A stretch of 64,000 nt of DNA from the NCBI GenBank assembly GCA_947474705.1, contig CANJJS010000014.1:1-64000 (forward strand), written 5' to 3'. Position numbers and translations under genes: made by a program. Of the stretch, positions 54,961 through 64,000 are shown in pieces. This DNA comes from Acetobacteraceae bacterium. Its GTDB lineage: Bacteria; Pseudomonadota; Alphaproteobacteria; Acetobacterales; Acetobacteraceae. Position 1 is the stretch's first letter; every line of letters begins with the position of its first letter. The notes below the pieces were generated by a model. It did not search any database. It worked only from the letters and a program-made list of their open reading frames with translations, and was not told the DNA's origin.

Positions 54961-57018
54961 TCAGGCCGGCGATCGCACCGGGAGGTCCGGCGCCAGCCGT
55001 GTCAGGGCCGGCAGGTCGTTTTCGACCGCGCACGCCACGTAAAGCCCGGCCGGAGGGTCCGGCGCCCGGTCGTCGGCGATCCGGCCTTCCCCGTCGAGCG
55101 GCAGCGGGGTCAGGCCCAGATCGCGGTAAACCTTCAGCAGATCGGGACCGACACCCCAGAACGCGGGCGAGCGGCCCTCCTGTGTCGCCAAATCACGGAG
55201 GCGCCAGATCGCCGACACCTTATCGCCGGGCGATCCGGCCGGGTCGCCCAGACCGATCAACATCCCGTCTTCCCGGCGGAACGCGAGCTGGGCACGCCCG
55301 GCCTCGCCCATGATCAGGCCGTCGGCCTTGCCGGGTGGCGTGCCGCCCAGCGCGCGCAACCGCCGCGCCGCCTCGGGACCCCAGGTTTCGGCGCTTACAC
55401 GGCCGGGCCGCACCAGCAGCCAGATCGCGATCGATGCCAGAACGACGGGCAGGGCGACGGCGAAGCGGACGGCGTTCGGCACGCCGGACGCGGCCGCCAC
55501 GGCCCACCAGGCGTTGTTGCCCTCGACGATCGCGTTATGCCGCGCCAGGACCAGGGCCAGCACGCAAATCGTCAGAACGATCAGCGACAGCGCGGTGGCC
55601 GGGCGGAACGGACCGCTCAACACCGAGGCGTGACGATAGAAGCATGACCGGAACGGCGCCAGCAGCGCGGCGCAGAGGATCAGCATGACGACGACCCAGA
55701 ACTGGTTGTCCTGCGTCGCCGCGAACCCCGCGCCCGCGATCGCCAGCACGATCGTCGCGGTCCAGGCGAGGTTGACTCTCTGGGCCAGGCCCAGCGCCAT
55801 CAGGACGAGACCGGCGCCGATCAGCGACGGCACGAACTGCCCCGCGTGATACGCCAGACCGGCGAATTCCGGGTCCAGCCAGGAATAATCGGTGTTCGGC
55901 GCGATCACGCCAAGCGTCATCAGCAGCGCCCCACTCACGGCGACCAGCGTCGTCGCGGCGGCGACGGCGAAATCGGGCTCGCTCCAGCGCGCCGCGGGGA
56001 TCGCGGCGGGCTGGCCGGCCGGGGACGGCTTAATGCCGAAAAAACGGGAGACCGCGCCGCCGCGCATCAGCAGTTCGTTGCCCGCGAACATCCCGCCCGC
56101 CAGGAACAGCGGGATGATGTAGTAATAGAGGCGGAACACCACAATGGCGCCGACGATATGCGGCGCATCGACAAAGGGCTCCAGGCCGAACAGCATGGCG
56201 GTGTCGAACACGCCGATCCCGCCCGGCAGATTGGCCGCGAGACCGGCGGTGTAGGAGGCGACGTAGACTCCCAGAAAGATGGTCCAGGTCAGCGCGGGCG
56301 CATCGGGGAGCAGGGCGTAGAAGATGGTGGCGGTGACCGCGACATCCACCGTCGCCAGCACGACCTGGACCAGTGCCATGCGCCAGCCCGGCAGATCGAT
56401 ATGGTGTCCGCGCAAGGTGAAGGAGCCAAGGATGCGCGATAACGCGATATAGGCGATCACCACCGCCCAAAGGCCGGCGCCGATCCCGTAGAGCGCCACG
56501 ACCGGCAAATGCTGGCCGAAGAACGGGATGGTTTTCGGTTCCAGAAACAGGATGGCGCCGCCCAGCACCAGGCCGCCCAGCGCGAAGGTCAGGCTGCAAA
56601 AGGCGACGGTTTTCCCGATCTGAAACGGCGTCAGACCCCAGTGCGCGTAGAGACGGTAGCGCACGGCGGCCCCCGACACCGCCGCGAAGCCGAGATTATG
56701 CGCCAGCGAATAGGCGCAGAACGACGCGAAGGCGACCCGTCCGTACGACACTTTGTGCCCGGCGTAGATGGTGCCTAGCCGGTCGTAAAACGTCAGAATA
56801 AAATACGACAGGATCGTCCAGATGAACGAAAACACCAGCGCCGTCGTCGGGATCGCCCGCAACGCGTCGCCAATGTCCTTCAGTTTCAGGTGCCGGAATT
56901 CCTTCTGCACGACGTAAATGGCGCCGATCAGCAGCACCAGGCCGAGCACGGCGGGCAAATGGCTCAGGTATCGGCTCAGGCCCTTGGCCTGTTTCGCCTC
57001 GGGCGGGGTTCGGGTCAT
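54961..57018 (-). CDS. MprF-like flippase with short DUF2156/GNAT-like C-terminal region
   Basis: Multi-TM flippase (ASYTAGLAANLPGGIGVFDTAMLFGL; RLYYYIIPLFLAGGMFAGNELLM); C-terminal LIMGEAGRAQLAFRREDGMLIGLGDPAG, ends soon after. Confidence 0.87.
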   Translation of the reverse strand: MTRTPPEAKQAKGLSRYLSHLPAVLGLVLLIGAIYVVQKEFRHLKLKDIGDALRAIPTTALVFSFIWTILSYFILTFYDRLGTIYAGHKVSYGRVAFASFCAYSLAHNLGFAAVSGAAVRYRLYAHWGLTPFQIGKTVAFCSLTFALGGLVLGGAILFLEPKTIPFFGQHLPVVALYGIGAGLWAVVIAYIALSRILGSFTLRGHHIDLPGWRMALVQVVLATVDVAVTATIFYALLPDAPALTWTIFLGVYVASYTAGLAANLPGGIGVFDTAMLFGLEPFVDAPHIVGAIVVFRLYYYIIPLFLAGGMFAGNELLMRGGAVSRFFGIKPSPAGQPAAIPAARWSEPDFAVAAATTLVAVSGALLMTLGVIAPNTDYSWLDPEFAGLAYHAGQFVPSLIGAGLVLMALGLAQRVNLAWTATIVLAIAGAGFAATQDNQFWVVVMLILCAALLAPFRSCFYRHASVLSGPFRPATALSLIVLTICVLALVLARHNAIVEGNNAWWAVAAASGVPNAVRFAVALPVVLASIAIWLLVRPGRVSAETWGPEAARRLRALGGTPPGKADGLIMGEAGRAQLAFRREDGMLIGLGDPAGSPGDKVSAIWRLRDLATQEGRSPAFWGVGPDLLKVYRDLGLTPLPLDGEGRIADDRAPDPPAGLYVACAVENDLPALTRLAPDLPVRSPA

Positions 57019-57022
57019 GGGG

Positions 57023-58626
57023 TCAGGCCGCCACGGGCGCGCGGGCGAGGCTTTTGCCGATCAGGTCCACTGTCGCGGGCAGGCCGTAGAGCGCGGCGAA
57101 GCCGCCGAAGCGGGGGCCTTCATGTTGGCCCAGAAGGACCTGATAGAGGCAGCCGAACCAGGCCCGCAGTTCGGGGAAGGGGTGGCGCTTGCCGACCTCG
57201 AACACCGCATGCTGGATCGCCTCGGCCGGGGTGTCCGGGGGGAGCGCGGCGAGAGTCGCCGCCAGGTCTTCCAGGGCCGCGCGCTCGAAAGGTTCGGGCT
57301 CGCGGAACTGTTTTTTGGTGGCGATGAAGTCGTGGTAAAATGCGATGGCGTGTTCCACCAGGCGGGCGAGCAGGGGCTCGGTGTCCGGCGTGGCGCCGGG
57401 GTTGTAGCGGCGGATGAAGCCCCAGAGGATGTCCGGGGTTTCCGCGTTGGCGACGGAGGCGAGGTTCAGCAGCATGGCGAAGGAGATCGGGCTGCCGGCG
57501 TGGTTCGGCAAGTGCCCGAGATGCACGTGCCAGGCCGGATTGGTCTGGACTTCGGCCTCCGCCTGAGCCGGGGCTTTGTCGATATTGGCGATATACTCGT
57601 CCACCGCGCGCGGGATCACGTCGAAATACAGCCGCTTGGCGCGTTGCGGCTGGTTGTACATGAACTGACCCAGAGATTCGGCGGGGGCGTAACGCAGCCA
57701 TTCGTCGACGGAGAGGCCGTTACCCTTGGACTTGCTGATTTTCTGACCCGTGTCGTCGAGGAACAATTCATACGTGAAGTTTTCCGGCGGCGGCGCGCCC
57801 AGAATGCGGCAGAGTCGGCCGGACAGCCGGACGGAGTCGATAAGATCCTTGCCGGACATCTCGTAATCGACCCCGAGCGCATACCAGCGCATGGCCCAAT
57901 CGGCTTTCCATTGCAGCTTGCACTGCCCGCCTTTGACGGAGGTTTCGAACGCCTCGTTCGTGTCCGGGTCGCGCCAGACGACGGTGCCCGCGGCGGGGTC
58001 GATCTTCTCCATCGGCACCTGCATGACGATGCCGGTCTTCGGATGGATCGGCAGGATCGGCGAGTAAGAGGCGCGCCGGTCCGGGCCCAAAGTCGGCAGA
58101 ATGACCTCCAGCACCTTATCGTGGCACTCCAGAACGCGGATCAGCGCGGCGTCGAAACGGCCGGAGGCGTAATACTCGGTCGAGGACGCGAACTCGTATT
58201 CGAAGCCGAACGAGTCCAGAAACGCCCGCAACCGGGCGTTGTTGTGGGCGCCGAAACTGTCATGGGTGCCAAACGGATCGGGAATCCGCGTCAGCGGCTT
58301 GCCCAGATATTCCGTCAGCATCTCCTTGTTCGGCACATTGTCCGGAACCTTCCGCAGCCCGTCCATGTCGTCGCTGAACGCCAGCAGCTTCGAGGGCAGA
58401 CCGGTCAACCGGGTAAAAGCATGACGCACCCAGGACGTGCGCGCGACCTCGCCGAACGTGCCGATATGCGGCAGACCGGATGGGCCATAGCCGGTCTCGA
58501 ACAACGCCTCCGTCCGGCCGGACGCGGCAAGACGGCGCGCCACCTTGGCGGCCTCCTCGAATGGCCACGCCTTCGGATGCGACGGTGTGACGGCCTGAAC
58601 GGACTTCTGGCTGGCTTTATCTGACA
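57023..58626 (-). CDS. lysK: Class I lysyl-tRNA synthetase
   Basis: Class I HIGH-like [17 protein letters not shown] and [11 protein letters not shown]; start trimmed to MSDKASQK. Confidence 0.95.
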
Positions 58627-58648
58627 TGCGCCGGAAGCTATGGACCAC

Positions 58649-59010
58649 GCCCCCGAAGGTCAATGCGCATTCCCGTTCATGTAACGCCTGGGGGAGAGGA
58701 TGTGCCGCTGGGTAACCCCGGGGCCTTGCCCCGGACCCCACGGGGGCGCTGCCCCTCGACCCCGCCAAGGCAGGGCCTTGGATGCCGTCTCTTTGGGGTG
58801 TTTGAAGAAGGGGGGCCATCCGTGACGTATCGACATCCGAGTAGGCCCCCCTTCTTCAAACACCCCAATTAAGTGGGTCCAGGGCCCCCGCCCTGGTGGG
58901 GTCGAGGGGCAAAGCCCTCGCGGGGTCTGGGGCAGCGCCCCAGGATCGCCCAGCGGCACGCCCTCCCCCCTGGGCGTTACATCCACGGGAATGCGCGTTA
59001 ACCTTCGGGG
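58649..59010. repeat. Very large imperfect palindromic intergenic repeat, copy 3
   Basis: Arms pair from CCCGAAGGTCAATGCGCATTCCCG (left) to CGGGAATGCGCGTTAACCTTCGGG (right), through the GGGGC.TTGCCCCGGACCCC core to GGGGTGTTTGAAGAAGGGGGGCC / GGCCCCCCTTCTTCAAACACCCC. Confidence 0.93.
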
Positions 59011-59027
59011 AAACAGGAGGACAGGGC

Positions 59028-59585
59028 ATGCCGAGAATTCCCCTCGTGGCCGTGGCGGACATGACGCCAGAGCAGGTTCGGGTGCATGAGGCGATGGTGA
59101 ACGGGCCCAGAAAGTCCGCGCCGATTGGGCCGTTGGCCGTCGCGATGCACCGTCCCGACATGGCGCAGGCGATGTCGAATTTGGGCGTGGTGCTGCGGTT
59201 CAATTCCACCTTCGCGCCGCGGCTGCGGGAGTTCGCCATTCTGCTCACGGGCCGTTACTGGGATTGCCAGTTCGAGTGGGCCTCGCATGAGGCGGAGGCG
59301 CGCAAGGCCGGTCTGTCCGACGCGACGATTGAGGCGTTGCGGGCGGGTGGCCGTGTGTTTGGCGCGGCGGACGAGCAGGCGATTCACGATTACGGGACGG
59401 AATTGCTGACCCGGCACTTCGCCTCGGACGCCACGTACCAACGGGTCGTGGCGCTGTTCGGGGTGCCCGGCGCGGTCGAGCTGACGGGGTTGATCGGCTA
59501 TTACGCCATGATCGCGCTGATGCTGAACGCGGCGGAGTTCGAGATTCCCGAGGGCATGACCCCGCCTTTGCCGCCGCGCGGCTGA
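59028..59585 (+). CDS. Carboxymuconolactone decarboxylase family protein
   Basis: LREFAILLTGRYWDCQFEWASHEAEARKAGLSDATIEALRAG; start trimmed to MPRIPLV with AGGAGG RBS. Confidence 0.88.
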   Translation: MPRIPLVAVADMTPEQVRVHEAMVNGPRKSAPIGPLAVAMHRPDMAQAMSNLGVVLRFNSTFAPRLREFAILLTGRYWDCQFEWASHEAEARKAGLSDATIEALRAGGRVFGAADEQAIHDYGTELLTRHFASDATYQRVVALFGVPGAVELTGLIGYYAMIALMLNAAEFEIPEGMTPPLPPRG

Positions 59586-59600
59586 ACGAAAGGCATCGCC

Positions 59601-60686
59601 ATGAAAATCAAATCCATCGACGTCCGCGTCCTGAAAGTGCCGCTGGAAAAGGAATACTCGGCGGGCGGGCGCTCCGTCGGCGCCAACTGGCACGTCATGG
59701 CCGAGGTCACGACCGAGGATGGGGTCGTGGGCTTCGGCTACATCGTCGCGCTAAACCACATGTTCATTGGCACAGTCGCCGCCGCGACGCGGGAACTGGC
59801 GCCGCTGCTGATTGGGATGAGCGTGGCGGAACCGGAAGCCGCCTGGCGCAAGCTGGCGAAAGCCGGCGACTGGGTCGGACCGGGCGGGCTGCTGCATTAC
59901 GCGATCGCGCCGCTGGACATCGCCATCTGGGACGCCTTCGGGAAAACGCTGAACCTACCTGTATCGAAAATGTTGGGCGGGATGCGCGACCGGCTGCCCG
60001 TCTACGCCAGCGACGGGTTCTGGTACAGCCTCAGCCTGGACGAACTGGCCGAGTCCGCGAAGCGCGCCGCCGACGCGGGTTTCAGAGCGGTGAAGTTGCG
60101 TGTCGGTAATGAGATTACGCCGGAAGGCGAGGTCGGGCGTGTCAACGCCGTCCGCGACGCGGTCGGCGACGGGGTCTCGATCATGGTCGATGCGACGGAG
60201 ACCTGGACCCTGACCCGCGCCATCCGCACCGGCAAGGCGTTGCAGGACGCGGGCGTGATCTGGATCGAGGACCCGGTCTCCCACACCGATGTCGTGTCCA
60301 TGGCACGCGTGACCGAGGCTTTGGACGTCCCGGTCGCGACCGGCGAGCATCTCTACCAGATCGCCGATTTCACCCGGTTGCTGGAAGCCCGCGGCACCGG
60401 CGTCGCCCTGATCGATCTGGGCAGGATCGGCGGGATCACGCCGTGGCGGCACGTCGCCTCCATGGCGCACGGGTTCGGGGTGCAGGTCGGCGGGCACGTG
60501 CTGCCGGAAATCCACGTGCATCTTCTGACCGCCGTGCCGAACGCGCGGGTCGTGGAGTATGTCCCGCGCTCCTCCCGGTTGTTGCGGGCGATGCCGGAAC
60601 TCGCCGACGGCGCCCTGGTCGTCCCGCCCGGCGGCGGGTTCGGGCTGGAACTGGACCAGGATGCCGTGCGGCGCTTCAGTGTGTAA
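59601..60686 (+). CDS. Mandelate racemase/muconate lactonizing enzyme family protein
   Basis: AVKLRVGNEITPEGEVGRVNAVRDAVGDGVSIMVDATETW..VIWIEDPVSHTDVVSMARV..VATGEHLYQ. Confidence 0.94.
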   Translation: MKIKSIDVRVLKVPLEKEYSAGGRSVGANWHVMAEVTTEDGVVGFGYIVALNHMFIGTVAAATRELAPLLIGMSVAEPEAAWRKLAKAGDWVGPGGLLHYAIAPLDIAIWDAFGKTLNLPVSKMLGGMRDRLPVYASDGFWYSLSLDELAESAKRAADAGFRAVKLRVGNEITPEGEVGRVNAVRDAVGDGVSIMVDATETWTLTRAIRTGKALQDAGVIWIEDPVSHTDVVSMARVTEALDVPVATGEHLYQIADFTRLLEARGTGVALIDLGRIGGITPWRHVASMAHGFGVQVGGHVLPEIHVHLLTAVPNARVVEYVPRSSRLLRAMPELADGALVVPPGGGFGLELDQDAVRRFSV

Positions 60687-60770
60687 TACCGACGCTCCGA
60701 AAGATTGACCTATCGGGACGCTCTCTCCCCGTCGTCGCCCGGCTCGATTCTACCGTTTCAATGAAACATC

Positions 60771-60835
60771 GGATTGAAAATTCGATGTCTGGTACTGCCT
60801 CTCTTCGTCATGGACCGACCCGTGCGGGCCATGAT
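60771..60835 (+). repeat. REP/RPE-like repeat, copy A
   Basis: TGAAAATTCGATGTCTGGTACTGCCTCTCTTCGTCATGGACCGACCCGTGCGGGCC. Confidence 0.75.
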
Positions 60836-60941
60836 GGGCAGGGGATTGGCTCTCCGATCCTTCCGCGCCCGCGCGGCCACGGCTACGCCCGTGCGGGCCG
60901 CGAAAAAGAACGGCCAACGCCGGCCTCGCGGAGCTCTGGCG

Positions 60942-61655
60942 TCAACCCGCTGGGGGGACAAACATGTACCCGACGCCGCGCACGTTGCGGATGCATTGCG
61001 GCTCGCCGGGATCGGCCTCCACCTTGCGCCGGAGCCGCATGATCCGGTTGTCGATGGCGCGGTCGAAGGCCTCTGCCTCGCGGTGCGAGGTGCTTTCCAG
61101 CAGCCACTCCCGCGTCAAAGGCCGGTTGGGATTGTCCACCAGCAGCTTCAGCAGGTCGTATTCGCTGGATGCCAGATGATCCTCGGTCCCGTCCGCCAAC
61201 ACCAGAATATGCCGCTCCAGATCCAGCATCGCGGTGCCGATCCGGCGTTGTCCGAGTTGCGCCGGCGGCGGCGCGGTATCGCCCGCGCGGCGCAGCACCG
61301 CGCGCACCCGGGCCAGCAGTTCCCGGGGCTCGAAAGGTTTCGGAATGTAATCGTCGGCGCCTGACTCGAGCCCCACGAAACGATCGACCGTGTCGGTCGC
61401 CGCCGTGAGCATGATGATGCCGACCCGGCTCGACCGTGCCCGCAGCCAGCGGGCCAGGGTGAAGCCATCCTCTGGCTCGCCGAGATGGACGTCGAGGATG
61501 GCGAGGTCGGGCATATTGGCCTGCGCGATTCGCTTAAGATCCGCGCCGGAGGCGACGGCCGCGACTTTCAGACCGTTTTTGCCCAGAAATTCGGCGACGA
61601 CCTGACGTTGAAACGCCTCGTCCTCGACCAGCACGATTCTCAGCGGACCGTCCAA
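60942..61655 (-). CDS. OmpR/PhoB-type response regulator
   Basis: RIVLVEDEAFQRQVVAEFL..DLAILDVHLG..GADDYIPKPFEPRELLARV plus winged helix ..SSEYDLLKLLVDNPNRPLTREWLLE..VRGVGYMFV. Confidence 0.96.
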   Translation of the reverse strand: MDGPLRIVLVEDEAFQRQVVAEFLGKNGLKVAAVASGADLKRIAQANMPDLAILDVHLGEPEDGFTLARWLRARSSRVGIIMLTAATDTVDRFVGLESGADDYIPKPFEPRELLARVRAVLRRAGDTAPPPAQLGQRRIGTAMLDLERHILVLADGTEDHLASSEYDLLKLLVDNPNRPLTREWLLESTSHREAEAFDRAIDNRIMRLRRKVEADPGEPQCIRNVRGVGYMFVPPAG

Positions 61656-61786
61656 CGCCGCGACTCCCCCAGCATTCCGTGGTCATTATCGCGCAACGCG
61701 CGGGATTTGCCAGCCCCCGGCGGCGCGGGGGTTGGCCAAATCGGGGGACCGGTCTCGGCACAGAGCCGCTTTTCTGGCCCTTCCGG

Positions 61787-61848
61787 TGGCCCGATCAAGT
61801 CGGGCCATGACGAAGAGAGGCCGTGCCAGACATCGAACTTTCATTCCA
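61787..61848 (-). repeat. REP/RPE-like repeat, copy B (inverted relative to copy A)
   Basis: Reverse complement TGAAAGTTCGATGTCTGGCACGGCCTCTCTTCGTCATGGCCCGACTTGATCGGGCC; contains the CCCGACTTGATCGGG dyad. Confidence 0.78.
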
Positions 61849-61878
61849 TGGTTGTACGGCAGCGGCAAGGCCCCGCGA

Positions 61879-63006
61879 TCAGGCGGTGAAGGTGAAGCGG
61901 CTGCCGGTGGTGCAGGCGATCAGCTTGCCCGGCAGCTCCCGTTTCGCGACATCCATGAAATTGCCGCCGGAGCAGTGCATCGGAATCAGGTGGTCGATAT
62001 CGAATTTCTTCAGTTCGGCGACGATCCGCTCCAGGTATGGCAACTGCGCCGGGGCGAGGTGGAAGCCGCCGCACAGCGCGTGGATTTTCTCGACACCGGT
62101 CACCTCCTGCGCCCGTTTCAGCGTGTTGATAATACCGGCATGGCCGCAGGAGGTAATGACCACCAGGCCGCGATCGCCGAGTTTGAAGCAGGTCGCGTGC
62201 TCGTGCAGGTGCTGGTCGGGGACGGGAGTCCCGGCCAGTTCCTCGGCGGTGAAATGCGGGTCGGCGTAAGCGGAGATCGCGCATCCCCCGCCGTTCTTTT
62301 CGCCGAACACCACGAAGGTGTTCGGCAGCACCTTTTCCACGCTGACGCGCGGCACCGTGCCCGTGGTGAAGGCATGACCTTCGACGACGATCGGCAGTTC
62401 GGACAATACCGGTTGCACCCGCGCCGCTTTCAGGTCGCGCCGGTCGAGCATGCCGTAAGACTGAAACGTCCCGTCGTCCTGTCGTTGCAGGCGCTGACAG
62501 AACGCGTCCTCGCCGCCCAGATACAGCTTCAGATCGGCTTTCATCTTGTCGCGGTGTTGCTTCAGGAAGCCCAGCATGCCGCCGAGATGGTCCAGATGCC
62601 CGTGGCTGAGGATCAGCGCGTCGATGTTGCTCAGATCGGTCCCGAGGAGGCCGAGATTGGTGTTCAGCGCGTCTCCGGTGAAACCGAAATCCAGGAGGAA
62701 GCGTTTGGTCTCCTTACCCTTGGTGGACGCGAGGTGCAGCGACAGGCCCCATTCGCTTTGCAGGGTTTTGCCATTGAACGAGGCCGGGGCGCGGACGCGT
62801 TCGACGGCGACACCGGGCGGGACGGCCGGGGCGATGAAGATGTCGTGCGCGCCGTCCAGCAGCACCCGCATGGTCAGCGTGTCCACGACCGGCGCCGCGA
62901 TCCGGATCCCGGCGGCGGCGGGATCGGCGACGCCGTAGCAGGCGAGGAACGCGCCGCTGGCGCCGGCGGCGTGGAGGAAGCCGCGGCGGTTCAACGTGGA
63001 TGCCAT
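61879..63006 (-). CDS. MBL-fold metallo-hydrolase with Tat-like signal
   Basis: NRRGFLHAAGASGAFLACYG; LILSHGHLDHLGGM (HxHxDH); VITSCGHAGIINT. Start trimmed to MASTLNRRG. Confidence 0.92.
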   Translation of the reverse strand: MASTLNRRGFLHAAGASGAFLACYGVADPAAAGIRIAAPVVDTLTMRVLLDGAHDIFIAPAVPPGVAVERVRAPASFNGKTLQSEWGLSLHLASTKGKETKRFLLDFGFTGDALNTNLGLLGTDLSNIDALILSHGHLDHLGGMLGFLKQHRDKMKADLKLYLGGEDAFCQRLQRQDDGTFQSYGMLDRRDLKAARVQPVLSELPIVVEGHAFTTGTVPRVSVEKVLPNTFVVFGEKNGGGCAISAYADPHFTAEELAGTPVPDQHLHEHATCFKLGDRGLVVITSCGHAGIINTLKRAQEVTGVEKIHALCGGFHLAPAQLPYLERIVAELKKFDIDHLIPMHCSGGNFMDVAKRELPGKLIACTTGSRFTFTA

Positions 63007-63128
63007 GAGTGCTGTTCTCCGTTGAGGCGGAAAGTCGCCCGGCGGGTGGAGCAACCGGCGTGCCGGGGCCTTTCGTTAACCGCGAGCGTATCGAACGCGA
63101 TCGCGGCTGGCAACGCGCGGGGATCGGG

Positions 63129-63476
63129 TCACGATGTCGCCGCGGGCAGGCCGGGCGGACTCGCGGGCGAAGGCCGCCGCCGTCTGGGTGACGGTGTCTT
63201 ACCGTCCAAACCGAATGGCGCGGGATCGCGGAGCGCCGCGCGCGGGGTTTGCGCGCCGGCCACCGCGCGTTTCAGCCGTTCCAGCGCGCCGTCCGCCGGC
63301 GGGCCGCTCAGCCCGATCAGAAAATCCGCGATCAGCGCGCGGACAGAGGGCGGGTAGGTCTGGGCCAGGCGCCGGTAGAATCGCGACACGGCGCCCCGGT
63401 CCCGGGGATCGATCCCCGCGAGGCAGGCGGCGACGGCGGCGAACATAACGGGAGAGGCGGGCATCAGCGTCTGCAT
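63129..63476 (-). CDS. Hypothetical protein
   Basis: 115 aa, 13-nt overlap with upstream ORF end. Confidence 0.5.
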   Translation of the reverse strand: MQTLMPASPVMFAAVAACLAGIDPRDRGAVSRFYRRLAQTYPPSVRALIADFLIGLSGPPADGALERLKRAVAGAQTPRAALRDPAPFGLDGKTPSPRRRRPSPASPPGLPAATS

Positions 63477-64000
63477 CCATCCATGGTCCGGGAAAAATCC
63501 GCCGCCGCCGCCGGTGTCAACTGAAAATACCGCCCATCGTTTTCCCTGGGCATCAACAAGCCCGAGGGGAGCCCGATATGCGGGGCGACATTTTGAAACC
63601 CCTTATCGACGTACCAGCGCAGCAAGGTCTCGCCGCCCTCTGGGGCCGCGTGCAGCCACAACCGCCCCCCCGGCGCCCCGTTCAGCCCGAGCGTCACGGC
63701 GATATCCAGTGTGGCGGAGGTGCGGAGTTGAGGGCGGCCCCGACCCTCCACCGCGTTTCTGGGCGCGGCCGTGACATACCAGACATAGACCGCGGGCAGG
63801 GCGAAATCCTGTGGCCAACGCTCATTTTCCAGCAGGGCGATCATGCCGAGGGGAAAATCGTCGGTGGCAAGGGAGAGTTGGAAAAGGCGGGGGCGGCGGA
63901 CCACGCCGACGGCGAAGGTCAGGATCGGAATCTCCCAAAGCCAGTCCCAGTCGCGATCCGGACGCGTGGCATCGGCCCGGATGAAAGGCGCGTGAACAAG
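63464..64000 (-). CDS. Hypothetical protein, 5' end beyond the window
   Basis: The ORF track begins at an internal GTG (63904), but the frame stays open to 64000: ..LVHAPFIRADATRPDRDWDWLWEIPILTFAVGVVRRPRLFQLSLATDDFPLGMIALLE. Confidence 0.7.
   Translation of the reverse strand, partial: LVHAPFIRADATRPDRDWDWLWEIPILTFAVGVVRRPRLFQLSLATDDFPLGMIALLENERWPQDFALPAVYVWYVTAAPRNAVEGRGRPQLRTSATLDIAVTLGLNGAPGGRLWLHAAPEGGETLLRWYVDKGFQNVAPHIGLPSGLLMPRENDGRYFQLTPAAAADFSRTMDGCRR

Noticed and set aside
52984-55647. 887-aa plus-strand ORF opposite MBOAT/ACP/mprF
   Set aside because: Gln/Arg/His-rich shadow ORF crossing three real minus-strand genes.
56918-58624. 568-aa plus-strand ORF opposite lysK
   Set aside because: Antisense shadow frame of class I LysRS.
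61732-63357. 541-aa plus-strand ORF opposite the MBL-fold gene
   Set aside because: Shadow frame; it begins within a REP-like repeat.

Overview
This is a 64 kb, high-GC chromosomal window. Gene content and the small Acetobacteraceae-like repeats suggest an alphaproteobacterium, probably Rhodospirillales/Acetobacteraceae (inference). Most of it is ordinary chromosomal coding: cysS, a trmJ-like gene, mlaA/mlaC, metF, holC, pepA, a Sua5/YrdC gene, an ABC-F ATPase, class I lysyl-tRNA synthetase plus an mprF-like gene, and several catabolic operons. The accessory material is a mobile patch at the left edge: nested IS remnants, then a serine resolvase coupled to a winged-helix/HNH protein. There is also a VapBC-like pair, a family of very large imperfect palindromes, and inverted REP-like repeats around a response regulator. 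The best-supported unusual signals are: (1) a sigma54-like promoter plus a tandem hexaloop hairpin leader upstream of nirB, next to a coupled nasT-nasS pair; (2) two thiolase-fold proteins lacking the expected nucleophilic Cys, encoded with a DUF35-like protein lacking most zinc-ribbon cysteines; (3) a palindrome of about 360 bp whose arms run almost to the start codons of two divergent genes; (4) the wHTH-HNH/resolvase pair; (5) a microprotein-ACP-MBOAT operon and a separate FkbH-ACP operon; (6) a cysteine-free uracil-DNA-glycosylase-like protein. I recognised no rRNA, tRNA or CRISPR. All calls come from reading the sequence and the supplied translations; no database search was run.
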